Shown here: positions 23,391 through 31,356 of the stretch, one piece after another
How positions within the stretch are numbered: the stretch's first letter is position 1
Layout of the letters: the number at the start of each line of letters is the position of its first letter
Position numbers and translations under genes: made by a program
The notes under the pieces: generated by a model
What the model was told of the DNA's origin: nothing
Seen by the model: only the letters and a program-made list of their open reading frames with translations
The model's database searches: none
Origin: Cyanobacteriota bacterium
GTDB taxonomy: Bacteria > Cyanobacteriota > Cyanobacteriia > Phormidesmidales > Phormidesmidaceae
DNA: 32,309 nt
Assembly: GCA_027592485.1 (NCBI GenBank)
Contig: JAQCKL010000001.1
Location: 1 to 32,309 of the forward strand
Direction of reading: 5' to 3'

Positions 23391-24497
23391 GTGAAAATTT
23401 TAGACTGGATAAGTTTTGTTTGCTTCGTGATTGCCCTAGTGATCCTGTGGCAGTTTCGGCAAATTTTGCTGCTGGTATTTGCCGCAGTAGTCATCGCCAT
23501 TTCGTTGAACAGTTTGGTGCGTAGACTGGTGATGCGCCTACATATTGCCCGCTCCCAAGCTGTCTTGCTTGCCCTGGGATTGGTCTGCTTAGGGCTTGTC
23601 GTATTTCTGGTTTTGGTGCTACCGCTGTTTATTAACCAGTTTAAGCAACTGCTGCAGCTGATCCCCTCCGGATTTAATCGTCTCTACCTGTGGACCACCG
23701 ATGTGCTGGCCGATCCCCCCCGATGGCTGCCCAATCAGTTTTCCATCACTGACATACCGCAGTTCTCTGATCTACTGCAGCAGGCCACCACATTGGGAAG
23801 TCAGGTCTTTGGCAATTTCTTTAGTTTTTTTTCTGGCTCGATCACCATCGTCCTGCAACTGTTGTTGCTGCTGGTTTTGAGCATTATGTTGCTCAGCGAT
23901 CCCCTGTCATACCGCAAGCTATTGCTGCGATTGTTCCCCTCTGGGTATCGGCGGCGGGCTGACGAGATTATGACGAAATGCGAAGTGGCGCTCCTGTGCT
24001 GGCTGGGGGGCGTCTCGATCAGCTCCCTGTTTGTCGCCATCTTTAGCTTTGTGGGATTGGTCATTTTGCAGGTGCCCTATCCCTTCGCCAACGCCATGCT
24101 GGCAGGGGTATTCAACTTTATTCCAAATATTGGACCGGCCCTAAGCGCCGTCTTTCCGATCATCGCGGCCCTATCCAAGTCCTTTGGACCGGCCTTGGGG
24201 GTGATTGTGCTTTATGTGATTATTCAAAATCTAGAAAGCTACTGGATCAGCCCGATGATGATGCGTAAGCAGGTGTCTTTGCTGCCGGCCGCCACCCTGG
24301 TCGCGCAGATTTTCTTTGCCACATTTTTAGGGCCAGTGGGCTTGATTTTGGCCCTGCCCCTGGCAGTAGTGTGCAAAACCTGGATTGAGGAAGCCTGGGT
24401 TTTGGATGTTTTGGAAAAACGGCAGCCCCCTGGGGATCCCGCTCTGGTCATGGCGATCGCCGTGGAGCCGCCCGCTGATGCACCCGCCCATTCCTAA
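23391..24497 (+). CDS. AI-2E/PerM family membrane permease
   Basis: A 368-residue polytopic membrane protein of the AI-2E transporter (PerM, UPF0118) family. Members include putative exporters and Na+/H+ antiporter-like proteins. The first hydrophobic helices occupy residues about 5-95, followed by a periplasmic-type loop (NRLYLWTTDVLADPPRW). The C-terminal half carries the family signature VPYPFANAMLAGVFNFIPNI followed by GPALSAV, and QNLESYWISPMMMRKQVSLLP. The start is a GTG at 23391, the first start in the frame with no clear ribosome binding site. It converges with ppk1, separated by the structured repeat at 24518-24707. Substrate is unknown. Confidence 0.85.
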   Translation: MKILDWISFVCFVIALVILWQFRQILLLVFAAVVIAISLNSLVRRLVMRLHIARSQAVLLALGLVCLGLVVFLVLVLPLFINQFKQLLQLIPSGFNRLYLWTTDVLADPPRWLPNQFSITDIPQFSDLLQQATTLGSQVFGNFFSFFSGSITIVLQLLLLLVLSIMLLSDPLSYRKLLLRLFPSGYRRRADEIMTKCEVALLCWLGGVSISSLFVAIFSFVGLVILQVPYPFANAMLAGVFNFIPNIGPALSAVFPIIAALSKSFGPALGVIVLYVIIQNLESYWISPMMMRKQVSLLPAATLVAQIFFATFLGPVGLILALPLAVVCKTWIEEAWVLDVLEKRQPPGDPALVMAIAVEPPADAPAHS

Positions 24498-24517
24498 GCC
24501 GATCATCGGATTGGCGT

Positions 24518-24707
24518 CATTTTTAAAACCCGTCCCCTGAGCGGAGTCGTGGGCTTTGCCTTCCCAAAGGGAATAGGGGACTTTTGCGGGAGATCTGGCT
24601 TTCTCCCTTCGGGAGACGCAAGGCGTTGGCTGAGCCTGCCTGAAAGGCATACGACTCCGCTCAGCCAGCATGATGTGTGGGAGTTACCATTTTTTAAACC
24701 CATCTCC
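24518..24707. repeat. structured, MITE-like interspersed element
   Basis: A 190-base block between two convergent genes. It is bounded by near-identical direct repeats (24518-24537 and 24688-24707, 17 of 20 bases equal). Inside are perfect 14-base inverted repeats, CTGAGCGGAGTCGT at 24537-24550 and its complement at 24651-24664. Between them lie small hairpins: TTCCC-AAA-GGGAA, TCTCCC-TTC-GGGAGA and a GCCT/AGGC stem. Segments such as gggagacgcaaggcgttggc resemble widely dispersed cyanobacterial repeats as I remember them. It has no coding capacity of its own and may also act as a convergent terminator. Confidence 0.65.
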
Positions 24708-26876
24708 CTAGGCAAGGCTGTCAATGGTGCTGCTGTGGTCCCGTTTGCGGGTGCGTTCCATCAACAAAATGTGGGTATTGCGGATGGCCTCATCGGGGGC
24801 CGGACGTCGCTGCACATAGGTGCCATCGGCCTGCAGATCCCAGGCTTGGTGATTATCCGTCAGCATAATGTCCAGAATCGCCTTCAGTTCTTGGACCAGG
24901 GCAGGATCTTCTACCGGGGTGACCGCCTCTACCCGGCGATCGAGATTGCGGGTCATCCAATCCGCACTGCCGATGTAGTACTCCTTGTCGCCCTCGTTAT
25001 GGAAGACAAAGATGCGGGCGTGCTCTAGGAAGCGACCGATAATGCTCACCACCTGGATGCGATCGCTAATCCCCGGCAACCCCGGTCGCAAGCAGCAAAT
25101 GCCCCGAATGATCAGCTGAATCTCAACCCCAGCCTGGGAGGCTTCATAGAGGAGACGGATCATCGCTGGATCCACCAGGGAGTTCATCTTGGCAAGGATG
25201 TAAGCGGGCCGTCCCTGACGGGCATGGTCAATTTCCCGCTGAATCAAGGCGGTCATCCCCTTACGGAGGGTGAGGGGTGCAACCATGAGCTTACGGTAAG
25301 CGGTTTGGCGAGAATACCCGGTCAGGAAATTAAACAGATCCGTCAGATCGGCCCCGAGGGAGTCCCGGCAACTGAGTAAGCCAATATCGGTATAGAGCTT
25401 TGAGGTCTTGGGGTTGTAGTTGCCTGTGCCAATGTGCACATAGCGACGAATGACATCCTTTTCCTGGCGGACCACCAAGGTCGTTTTGGTATGGGTCTTG
25501 AGACCGGCCACCCCATACACCACATGGACCCCGGCATCCTCTAGGCGACGCGCCCAAATAATATTGTTGCGCTCATCAAAGCGGGCCTTCAGCTCGACCA
25601 GGGCCACCACCTGCTTACCATTTTCCGCGGCGTTAATTAGGGCCTTAACAATCGGAGAATCGCCGGAGGTGCGGTACAGGGTCATCTTGATGGCGAGAAC
25701 CTGGGGGGCGGCTGCCGCTGCCGTTATGAAGGTCTGGACAGAGGCCGAAAATGCTTCATAGGGATGGTGCATCATCACATCCCCATCGCGAATGATACTG
25801 AAGATATCCCCCGGTGTTTCCGAGTCCTGTAGGGGCTTTAAGCGGGGGGGCACCACCGACTTCCAGGGCTTATCCTTCAAATCAGGCAAGGGCATGGAAA
25901 GGAAAAAGAAGAGATCCTTGAGGTTGAGCATCCCCTCTAGCTCATAGATGTCCTCATCGGCCACCTGGAGTTCTTGCACCAGCCCCTGCCGTAGGTTGGG
26001 GGGCATCCCCGCCTGAATTTCTAATCGGCAAACAGACCCCTCTAAGCGGCGTTTACTGATTTCTTCTTCGATCGCCAGGAGCAAATCATCGGCTTCATCT
26101 TCCCGCACCGGGAAGTCAGCGTCCCGCGTAATCCGAAACAGGTATTGGCCCTGAATACGCATCCCCGGAAAGAGATAGTCCAAATTATGGGCAATAATCT
26201 CCTCTAGGGTGACCCCAACCCACACACAGGTCTCATCTTTGTAGCCATTGAGGTCATCGGGCAAGCCAATGAATCGGGGCAAGTTGCTGGGCACCTTGAC
26301 TCGGGCAAATTTTTGAATATCCGTTTCGGGATCCGTGACCACCACCCCCAAGTTGAGGCTGAGATTAGAGAGCCTTGGAAACGGATGGGATGGATCGACA
26401 CTCAGGGGGGTGAGGACAGGAAAGAGCTGAGCCTCAAAATAGTTCTGACAATATTGTTTTTGCGCCGTCGTTAGATCGCCATAGGCCAATAGAAATATGC
26501 CATGGTCGGTCAATTGGGGCCGGAGCTCTTGCTCAAACAGACGGTGTTGTTCTTGGAGCTTGGGCTTTAAATGGGCGCGAATCGCTGCGACCTGTTCTTT
26601 GGGGCTGAGACCGTCGGCGGTTTTGGTGTGGACTTGGGCCTTGACCTGCTCCAAGAGCCCCGACAGCCGCACCATGAAAAATTCATCGAGGTTGGCGCTA
26701 AAAATGGCGGCAAACTTGAGGCGCTCTAACAGCAACGTACGCGAGTCAAACGCTTGGTGAAGGACGCGATCGTTGAACTCCAGCCAGCTTAACTCTCGGT
26801 TGAAATAGTATTTGGGCTGGGTTAAATCGGGCTGGGTTAAGTCGGGCTGGGTTAGATTGCTGCTCACGTCAGTCAT
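24708..26876 (-). CDS. ppk1: polyphosphate kinase 1
   Basis: PPK1 reversibly makes inorganic polyphosphate from ATP. The product (722 residues from the preferred start) begins after a short repeat-rich tail with KYYFNRELSWLEFNDRVLHQ and FAAIFSANLDEFFMVRLSGL. Later blocks are PFPRLSNLSLNL, the PYEAFSASVQTFI region, LYRTSGDSPIVKALINAAEN, VALVELKARFDERNNI, and YVHIGTGNYNPKTSKLYTD with the autophosphorylated histidine. A second conserved histidine is in FLEHARIFVFHNEGD. I choose the ATG at 26874-26876 because a weak promoter lies just upstream; an in-frame ATG at 26919-26921 would add 15 residues. The N-terminus contains a threefold LTQPD-type repeat. The gene diverges from atpD and converges with the PerM-like gene. 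Confidence 0.95.
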   Translation of the reverse strand: MTDVSSNLTQPDLTQPDLTQPKYYFNRELSWLEFNDRVLHQAFDSRTLLLERLKFAAIFSANLDEFFMVRLSGLLEQVKAQVHTKTADGLSPKEQVAAIRAHLKPKLQEQHRLFEQELRPQLTDHGIFLLAYGDLTTAQKQYCQNYFEAQLFPVLTPLSVDPSHPFPRLSNLSLNLGVVVTDPETDIQKFARVKVPSNLPRFIGLPDDLNGYKDETCVWVGVTLEEIIAHNLDYLFPGMRIQGQYLFRITRDADFPVREDEADDLLLAIEEEISKRRLEGSVCRLEIQAGMPPNLRQGLVQELQVADEDIYELEGMLNLKDLFFFLSMPLPDLKDKPWKSVVPPRLKPLQDSETPGDIFSIIRDGDVMMHHPYEAFSASVQTFITAAAAAPQVLAIKMTLYRTSGDSPIVKALINAAENGKQVVALVELKARFDERNNIIWARRLEDAGVHVVYGVAGLKTHTKTTLVVRQEKDVIRRYVHIGTGNYNPKTSKLYTDIGLLSCRDSLGADLTDLFNFLTGYSRQTAYRKLMVAPLTLRKGMTALIQREIDHARQGRPAYILAKMNSLVDPAMIRLLYEASQAGVEIQLIIRGICCLRPGLPGISDRIQVVSIIGRFLEHARIFVFHNEGDKEYYIGSADWMTRNLDRRVEAVTPVEDPALVQELKAILDIMLTDNHQAWDLQADGTYVQRRPAPDEAIRNTHILLMERTRKRDHSSTIDSLA
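26810..26857 (-). repeat. 15-base tandem repeat in the ppk1 5' end
   Basis: Three near-identical 15-base units (on the plus strand GCTGGGTTAAATCGG and close variants) lie in tandem just inside ppk1. They encode LTQPD-LTQPD-LTQPK before the conserved kinase N-domain. A multiple-of-three unit keeps the frame, so copy number could vary without breaking the gene. Confidence 0.8.
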
Positions 26877-27210
26877 TACACGCCTGTGATGGAAAGAATT
26901 AGCGGAAAATCGGCCCTTCATACTAAGGCTCTACTGTAATCATTCGGTTAAGGGGCTTGCCAACAAAGACGGGGCCGCTTCGACCTGACCCATGGCCTGG
27001 CCGCCCCCTGCAACCCCGCCACATTCAAATCAGGGGCTTGAGCAGGGCATAAACTCCCACTTTGGAATGATTTAGGGGTTATATGCGATCAGGAACTGAG
27101 ATGGGGATCTGAGCCCGACACATTCAGTGATACTGTGTTAAATGGCGCTGCGAACCTAAGATTATCTTTAGAAAGGTGCCGGAATAGCTGATCAAGAGAT
27201 AGGCGCAAGC
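26877..27210. promoter_or_regulatory. divergent ppk1/atpD intergenic region
   Basis: These 334 bases carry no recognisable gene. For ppk1 (minus strand) a weak promoter is possible: TTGGCA (complement of 26958-26963), a 19-base spacer and TACAGT (complement of 26933-26938). For atpD I could not assign convincing boxes; T/A-rich hexamers occur near 27130-27170. An imperfect palindrome (CTAAGATTATCTTTAG) lies about 35 bases before the atpD start. Confidence 0.35.
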
Positions 27211-28659
27211 ATGGTCACCACTGCAGAAAAAACTAACGTTGGCTTCATTACTAAAATCATTGGGCCGGTTGTGGACGTCAAGTTCACAAGCGGGCAACTT
27301 CCTGAGATTTACAACGCATTGACGATTTCAGGGATTAACCCTGCGGGACAATCGGTCTCTGTGACCTGCGAAGTCCAGCAACTGCTAGGCGACTCTCAGG
27401 TCCGAGCTGTTTCCATGAGTACCACCGACGGCTTGGTGCGGGGCATGGAAGTGACAAACACCGGTTTGCCGATTAGCGTCCCTGTCGGAAAGGCAACCCT
27501 GGGCCGGATCTTCAATGTCCTCGGTGAGGCGATTGATGAGAAGGGACCGGTTGGCAACGAGGAGACCTCTCCCATCCACCGGGATGCACCGAAATTTACC
27601 GAGTTAGAAACGAAACCTTCCGTATTTGAGACGGGCATTAAGGTCATTGACCTCCTAGCCCCCTATCGTCGAGGCGGTAAGGTCGGCCTGTTCGGCGGTG
27701 CGGGTGTGGGTAAAACCGTACTGATTCAAGAATTGATCAACAACATCGCCAAGGAGCACGGTGGTGTTTCTGTATTTGGCGGTGTGGGTGAGCGGACCCG
27801 CGAGGGCAATGACCTCTACAACGAATTTATTGAGTCTGGGGTGATCAATATTGATGACCTCAGCCAATCTAAGGTCGCCTTAGTCTACGGTCAGATGAAT
27901 GAACCCCCTGGCGCTCGGATGCGGGTCGCCCTGTCAGCCCTGACCATGGCTGAGTACTTCCGCGATACCAACAAGCAGGATGTGTTGTTGTTTGTCGATA
28001 ACATCTTCCGGTTTGTGCAAGCGGGCTCTGAGGTATCGGCACTACTGGGCCGGATGCCCTCTGCGGTGGGCTACCAGCCGACCTTGGGTACCGACATGGG
28101 TGACTTGCAAGAGCGCATCACCTCCACCCTAGAGGGCTCCATCACCTCTATTCAAGCGGTGTACGTGCCTGCAGATGACTTGACGGACCCTGCTCCGGCC
28201 ACGACCTTTGCCCACCTAGATGCCACTACGGTGCTGTCTCGGGGATTGGCTTCTAAAGGGATTTATCCAGCGGTGGATCCCCTGGACTCGACCTCAACGA
28301 TGCTGCAAGCCAGCGTCGTTGGAGAGGAGCACTACGCCACGGCTCGGGCGGTGCAGTCCACCCTGCAGCGCTATAAGGAACTGCAAGACATTATTGCGAT
28401 TCTGGGCTTGGATGAATTGTCTGAGGACGATCGCATCACCGTAGCTCGGGCTCGCAAGGTTGAGAAGTTCTTGTCTCAGCCCTTCTTTGTGGCTGAGATC
28501 TTCACCGGCATGGCGGGTCAGTATGTGAGTTTGGCCGACACCATTAAAGGATTCCAAATGATCTTAAATGGTGAGCTAGACAATGTTCCTGAGCAAGCTT
28601 TCTATCTGAAGGGCGGCATTGACCAGGTCATGGCCGCTGCTGAGAAGATGAAGGATTAG
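27211..28659 (+). CDS. atpD: ATP synthase F1 beta subunit
   Basis: Catalytic beta subunit of the thylakoid/plasma-membrane F-type ATP synthase (called atpB in plastid nomenclature). The 482-residue product has the beta-barrel N-domain, Walker A GGAGVGKT (162-169), the GERTREGNDLYNEF block with the catalytic Glu, Walker B VLLFVDNIFRF, the ATP synthase signature in the PAPATTFAHLDATTVLSR region, and the C-terminal DELSEDD version of the DELSEED loop. Length is normal. It is followed after 100 bases by atpC (epsilon), the two-gene beta-epsilon operon separate from the main atp cluster that is characteristic of cyanobacteria and chloroplasts. The start is ATG 27211. Confidence 0.98.
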   Translation: MVTTAEKTNVGFITKIIGPVVDVKFTSGQLPEIYNALTISGINPAGQSVSVTCEVQQLLGDSQVRAVSMSTTDGLVRGMEVTNTGLPISVPVGKATLGRIFNVLGEAIDEKGPVGNEETSPIHRDAPKFTELETKPSVFETGIKVIDLLAPYRRGGKVGLFGGAGVGKTVLIQELINNIAKEHGGVSVFGGVGERTREGNDLYNEFIESGVINIDDLSQSKVALVYGQMNEPPGARMRVALSALTMAEYFRDTNKQDVLLFVDNIFRFVQAGSEVSALLGRMPSAVGYQPTLGTDMGDLQERITSTLEGSITSIQAVYVPADDLTDPAPATTFAHLDATTVLSRGLASKGIYPAVDPLDSTSTMLQASVVGEEHYATARAVQSTLQRYKELQDIIAILGLDELSEDDRITVARARKVEKFLSQPFFVAEIFTGMAGQYVSLADTIKGFQMILNGELDNVPEQAFYLKGGIDQVMAAAEKMKD

Positions 28660-28671
28660 GGCTGATGATTG

Positions 28672-28714
28672 AGCCGAGCGATCCCAGGGATTTAGTGTCT
28701 GGGACCACTCGGCT
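28672..28714 (+). promoter_or_regulatory. two-part hairpin between atpD and atpC
   Basis: AGCCGAG (28672-28678) pairs with CTCGGCT (28708-28714), and inside it TCCCAG (28682-28687) pairs with CTGGGA (28699-28704), separated by a symmetric 3-by-3 internal loop. No long T run follows, so partial attenuation or mRNA protection is more likely than full termination. Such a structure could tune the epsilon-to-beta ratio; that is inference. Confidence 0.5.
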
Positions 28715-28759
28715 TCTGTCTTGTTGGTGTGACCCATTGAGAAACCGCCTAGATTTGCT

Positions 28760-29167
28760 ATGTCTTTAACCGTGCGCGTTGTTGCCCCAGATAAAACCGT
28801 CTGGGATGCAGAAGCCGAAGAAGTAATTTTGCCGAGTACCACTGGGCAGCTTGGGGTTTTAAGCGGTCACGCACCCCTGCTTACGGCCCTAGAGGTGGGT
28901 GTGATGCGAGTCCGCCCCGAAAATGACTGGATGACGATCGCCCTCATGGGGGGCTTTGCCGAAGTCGAAAATAATGAAGTCACCATTTTGGTGAATGGGG
29001 CCGAACGGGGTGATGCGATTGATTTAGACGCCGCTCGGGCAACGTTCGAATCCGCTAAGGCGGCCCTAGAGGCAACCTCCCCAGAGGATCAGCAAGGGAC
29101 GATGAAGGCGACTACCGCCTTCCGTCGGGCTCGGGCTCGCTTTCAAGCGGCAGGCGGTATGGCCTAA
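28760..29167 (+). CDS. atpC: ATP synthase F1 epsilon subunit
   Basis: Epsilon couples the central stalk to the ring and inhibits ATP hydrolysis (called atpE in plastid nomenclature). The 135-residue product has the N-terminal beta-sandwich (LTVRVVAPDKTVWDAEAEEV, then ILPSTTGQLGVLSGHAPLLT) and the VENNEVTILVNGAERGDAID block. It ends in the two-helix C-terminal domain with FRRARARFQAAGG. Length is typical for cyanobacteria. It lies 100 bases after atpD with an intervening hairpin. Downstream is a degenerate repeat copy and then a bidirectional terminator shared with ycf65, which converges on it. Confidence 0.97.
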   Translation: MSLTVRVVAPDKTVWDAEAEEVILPSTTGQLGVLSGHAPLLTALEVGVMRVRPENDWMTIALMGGFAEVENNEVTILVNGAERGDAIDLDAARATFESAKAALEATSPEDQQGTMKATTAFRRARARFQAAGGMA

Positions 29168-29247
29168 GGCAAACCGTCCTCCTGTAGGTCAATGAGCCGC
29201 CAGTCGCGTTCAGTCAGGACGAAACGGTGAGCCACGACGGGACCTCT

Positions 29248-29293
29248 GCACTAAGGATCAGGGCGATCCTAGTCTTAGGCACGGTGGCCAGCG
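29248..29293. repeat. interspersed repeat, partial copy C
   Basis: Similar to the right-hand half of copy A (15161-15207), with a 3-base gap, sharing the GGATC-5-GATCC stem and a conserved CACGGTGGCCAGCG-like end. The left half is not clearly recognisable upstream, so this copy is partial or decayed. It lies 81 bases after the atpC stop. Confidence 0.6.
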
Positions 29294-29315
29294 TTATACA
29301 ACTTAAAAACGCTAA

Positions 29316-29345
29316 CAAAAACCGCCCCACGAGGGGCGGTTTTTT
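29316..29345. terminator. bidirectional intrinsic terminator between atpC and ycf65
   Basis: ACCGCCCC (29321-29328) and GGGGCGGT (29333-29340) form a perfect 8-bp GC-rich stem with an ACGA loop. It is preceded by an A run and followed by TTTTT, so it can act for both converging genes. Confidence 0.9.
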
Positions 29346-29381
29346 ATGGACCAATTGCCTGGAACCCGTGAAGCGAGTCCC

Positions 29382-29696
29382 TCACGAACTACCCGAAAAG
29401 GCCACCTCAGGAAACTTGGCTTGGGCTTCATTCATGGATTTGCCCTTACCTTCTTCCTGCCAGTAGTTAATAATCTCAGTGGCTTCGTTAAGCAACGCCA
29501 CCCTTTCCTCGTCAGAAATCCAATTTTTCTTTTCGAGGTCAGTTTTCATATCTTCCCAGGCATCGTTGCGGGGCCAGAAGTAGTAAGAGGTTAAAGGGCT
29601 ACTGCCCTTGCCCACCACTTGATCGACGGCTAAGGCAACATCCTTATCGAGCCAAAGCACTTTCAAAATAAATCGGGCTGTTGTTGTGACCTCCAC
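29382..29696 (-). CDS. ycf65: Ycf65 / plastid-specific ribosomal protein PSRP-3 homologue
   Basis: A 104-residue protein of the Ycf65/PSRP-3 family (named cS23 in chloroplast ribosomes), a small-subunit ribosomal protein specific to cyanobacteria and plastids. The whole sequence fits: FILKVLWLDKDVALAVDQVV, GSSPLTSYYFWPRNDAWEDM, and WISDEERVALLNEATEIINY followed by WQE. The C-terminal tail (after KGKSMNEAQAKFPEV) is variable. The start is a GTG at 29694-29696; a GGGAG lies about 11 bases upstream. It converges on atpC across the terminator at 29316-29345. It is a further small marker of cyanobacterial origin. Confidence 0.93.
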   Translation of the reverse strand: MEVTTTARFILKVLWLDKDVALAVDQVVGKGSSPLTSYYFWPRNDAWEDMKTDLEKKNWISDEERVALLNEATEIINYWQEEGKGKSMNEAQAKFPEVAFSGSS

Positions 29697-29806
29697 TCCG
29701 GTCTTTTCTCCCTTGGACTACAGTCCTCCATGATACCTCACCTTTGATGGCAGAATAGGTCGGGGGTCAGGCTATTCTACCCATGACGGGCTCACAGGGG
29801 AAATCT

Positions 29807-30628
29807 ATGGCCGTTCAGGCGATCGCGGTATTTGATATCGATGGGGTGATTCGAGATGTAGGGGGCTCCTATCGTCGGGCCTTGGCCGATACCGTAGAGC
29901 ATTTCACCCAGGGGGCCTATCGCCCCAGCCCCCAAGATATTGATGCCCTCAAGGCTGAAGGCATCTGGAACAACGATTGGGAGGGGTCCCAAGAACTGGT
30001 CTATCGCTATTTTGAACAACAGGGGCAAGGGCGATCTCAGTTCGATCTGAACTACGACACCCTAGTGGATTTCTTTCAGCGCCGGTATCGCGGCCCTAAC
30101 CTTGACGACCCGAGCCAATGGACGGGCTACATCTCCCAAGAACCAGTTTTGATTACCCCTGACTATTTTGAAAGCTTGACCCAGCATCACGTTGCCTGGG
30201 GCTTTTTTAGCGGGGCCACCCGAGGGTCAGCCACCTATATTCTGGAAGAGCGGCTGGGCCTCCACCAACCCAAGTTGGTGGCCATGGAAGATGCCCCCGG
30301 CAAGCCTGATCCCACCGGACTGTTGGCAGTCGCGGCGGCCCTAGGGTCCGGCACGAACGTAGTCCCAATTCTGTATATCGGGGATACGGTCGCAGATATG
30401 CAAACCATCCAAAAAGCCCAGCAGCAGCGCCCAGAGCACCATTGGCTAGGGGTAGGAATTTTGCCGCCCCATGTCAGTGCTAGCGATGCCAAGTACATCG
30501 CTGGCTATACCCGCAGCCTGATGGATGCGGGTGCCCATATTGTGTTGCCCGCCCTGGCCGCCCTGACCCCAGCCTGCATTCAGCAGCTCATTGCCCAGGC
30601 CGGTTATAGCAGTCGCCAGTCCGGTTAG
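29807..30628 (+). CDS. HAD-superfamily phosphatase-like protein (TIGR01548-type)
   Basis: A 273-residue haloacid-dehalogenase-family protein, probably a phosphatase of unknown substrate. Motif I is FDIDGVIRD with the nucleophile Asp10 and the acid/base Asp12. Motif II is FFSGATRGS, motif III lies around APGKPDPTGLL, and motif IV is LYIGDTVADMQTI. The family is common in cyanobacteria. I prefer the ATG at 29807, which has AGGGG 7 bases upstream, over the ATG at 29783. The last seven residues (YSSRQSG) and the stop are encoded by the left end of repeat copy B, so the natural C-terminus may have been altered by the insertion. It converges with the TenA-like gene. Confidence 0.86.
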   Translation: MAVQAIAVFDIDGVIRDVGGSYRRALADTVEHFTQGAYRPSPQDIDALKAEGIWNNDWEGSQELVYRYFEQQGQGRSQFDLNYDTLVDFFQRRYRGPNLDDPSQWTGYISQEPVLITPDYFESLTQHHVAWGFFSGATRGSATYILEERLGLHQPKLVAMEDAPGKPDPTGLLAVAAALGSGTNVVPILYIGDTVADMQTIQKAQQQRPEHHWLGVGILPPHVSASDAKYIAGYTRSLMDAGAHIVLPALAALTPACIQQLIAQAGYSSRQSG

Positions 30629-30705
30629 GACAAGACTGCAAGCCGCTTTGCTGTTGCGCTAAAGATCAGGGCGATCCTAAGGGTCTTAAGCAATGGGGGC
30701 AGCCC
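30605..30705. repeat. interspersed repeat, copy B
   Basis: Ungapped partner of copy A (15110-15210), 83 of 101 bases identical by hand count. It includes GCAGTC...GACTGC (arms at 30609-30614 and 30634-30639), an inner GTCC/GGAC pair and a GATC-5-GATC stem. It supplies the stop codon of the HAD gene (30626-30628) and the stop codon of the TenA-like gene (30686-30688) on the opposite strand. Confidence 0.85.
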
Positions 30706-31327
30706 TATAAATCTCCCAAGCCGCTTGAAAAAAGTCGCGCTCACATTCCAAGGCATAGCGATAGGCCATTTGGACCGGTTCACCGTCGCGGCTATAGCGA
30801 TCCACAAAGGTCTCAAGCTGTTGGGCCAAAACCTCAAACCCATCGCCGCTGTAGGTGGCGACCCAATCCCCATACGGATGGGACGGAATTCCCTTTGTGG
30901 CTAGGGACTGACCGATATGGGCATACAGTCGCATACAGGGGGACATGGCCACAGCGGTGATGCCTACCTCCTGGCTCCAAGCGGTGGCCAGCAAAAAGTC
31001 GGTATAGCGGCGGGTGGCGGCACCGGGGTGGACCTGGGCCAAATCCACCCCCCAGGTTTGGGCATAGCGGCCATGGAGCTGTAGCTCTTCTAAAACCCCG
31101 CCCCCCAAGTCATGGAAAGCCCGGAAACCGTCCCAATCGGGAGCCTTGGCCGCAGCAATACTGTAGGCCCTGGCAAAGGCTTCTAAAAAGAAGGCATCCT
31201 GACCCACGTAGTAAGCAAAGTTGGCCTTCGGCAAGGTGCCGTCATAAATCCCTTGAATAAAAGGATGCTCAAGGGAGGCCTGGACCAGATCGAGGTTGGT
31301 TTGCCAAAGCTGTTGGGAAAGGCCCAT
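30686..31327 (-). CDS. TenA-family protein (thiaminase II-like aminopyrimidine hydrolase)
   Basis: A 213-residue all-helical protein of the TenA/thiaminase II family, whose members hydrolyse amino-pyrimidine breakdown products to salvage the thiamine pyrimidine. The expected active-site positions are present: Asp44 (YYVGQDAFFL), the catalytic Cys131 in AMSPCMRLYAHIG, and Glu196 in ALECERDFFQ. Other family blocks are HPFIQGIYDGTLPKANFAYY and HPYGDWVATYSG. No thiamine genes or thiamine riboswitch are nearby, so the substrate is inferred only from the family. The C-terminal AAPIA and stop fall within repeat copy B. The start is ATG 31325-31327, 29 bases from the stop of the next gene upstream on the same strand. 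Confidence 0.87.
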   Translation of the reverse strand: MGLSQQLWQTNLDLVQASLEHPFIQGIYDGTLPKANFAYYVGQDAFFLEAFARAYSIAAAKAPDWDGFRAFHDLGGGVLEELQLHGRYAQTWGVDLAQVHPGAATRRYTDFLLATAWSQEVGITAVAMSPCMRLYAHIGQSLATKGIPSHPYGDWVATYSGDGFEVLAQQLETFVDRYSRDGEPVQMAYRYALECERDFFQAAWEIYRAAPIA

Positions 31328-31356
31328 AGTAGCGGTTTCAAAAAATCAACTGGTGA

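Noticed and set aside
24549..25028. 159-codon plus-strand frame crossing the structured repeat and the end of ppk1
   Set aside because: It begins inside repeat DNA and continues antisense to conserved ppk1 sequence, with no family similarity.
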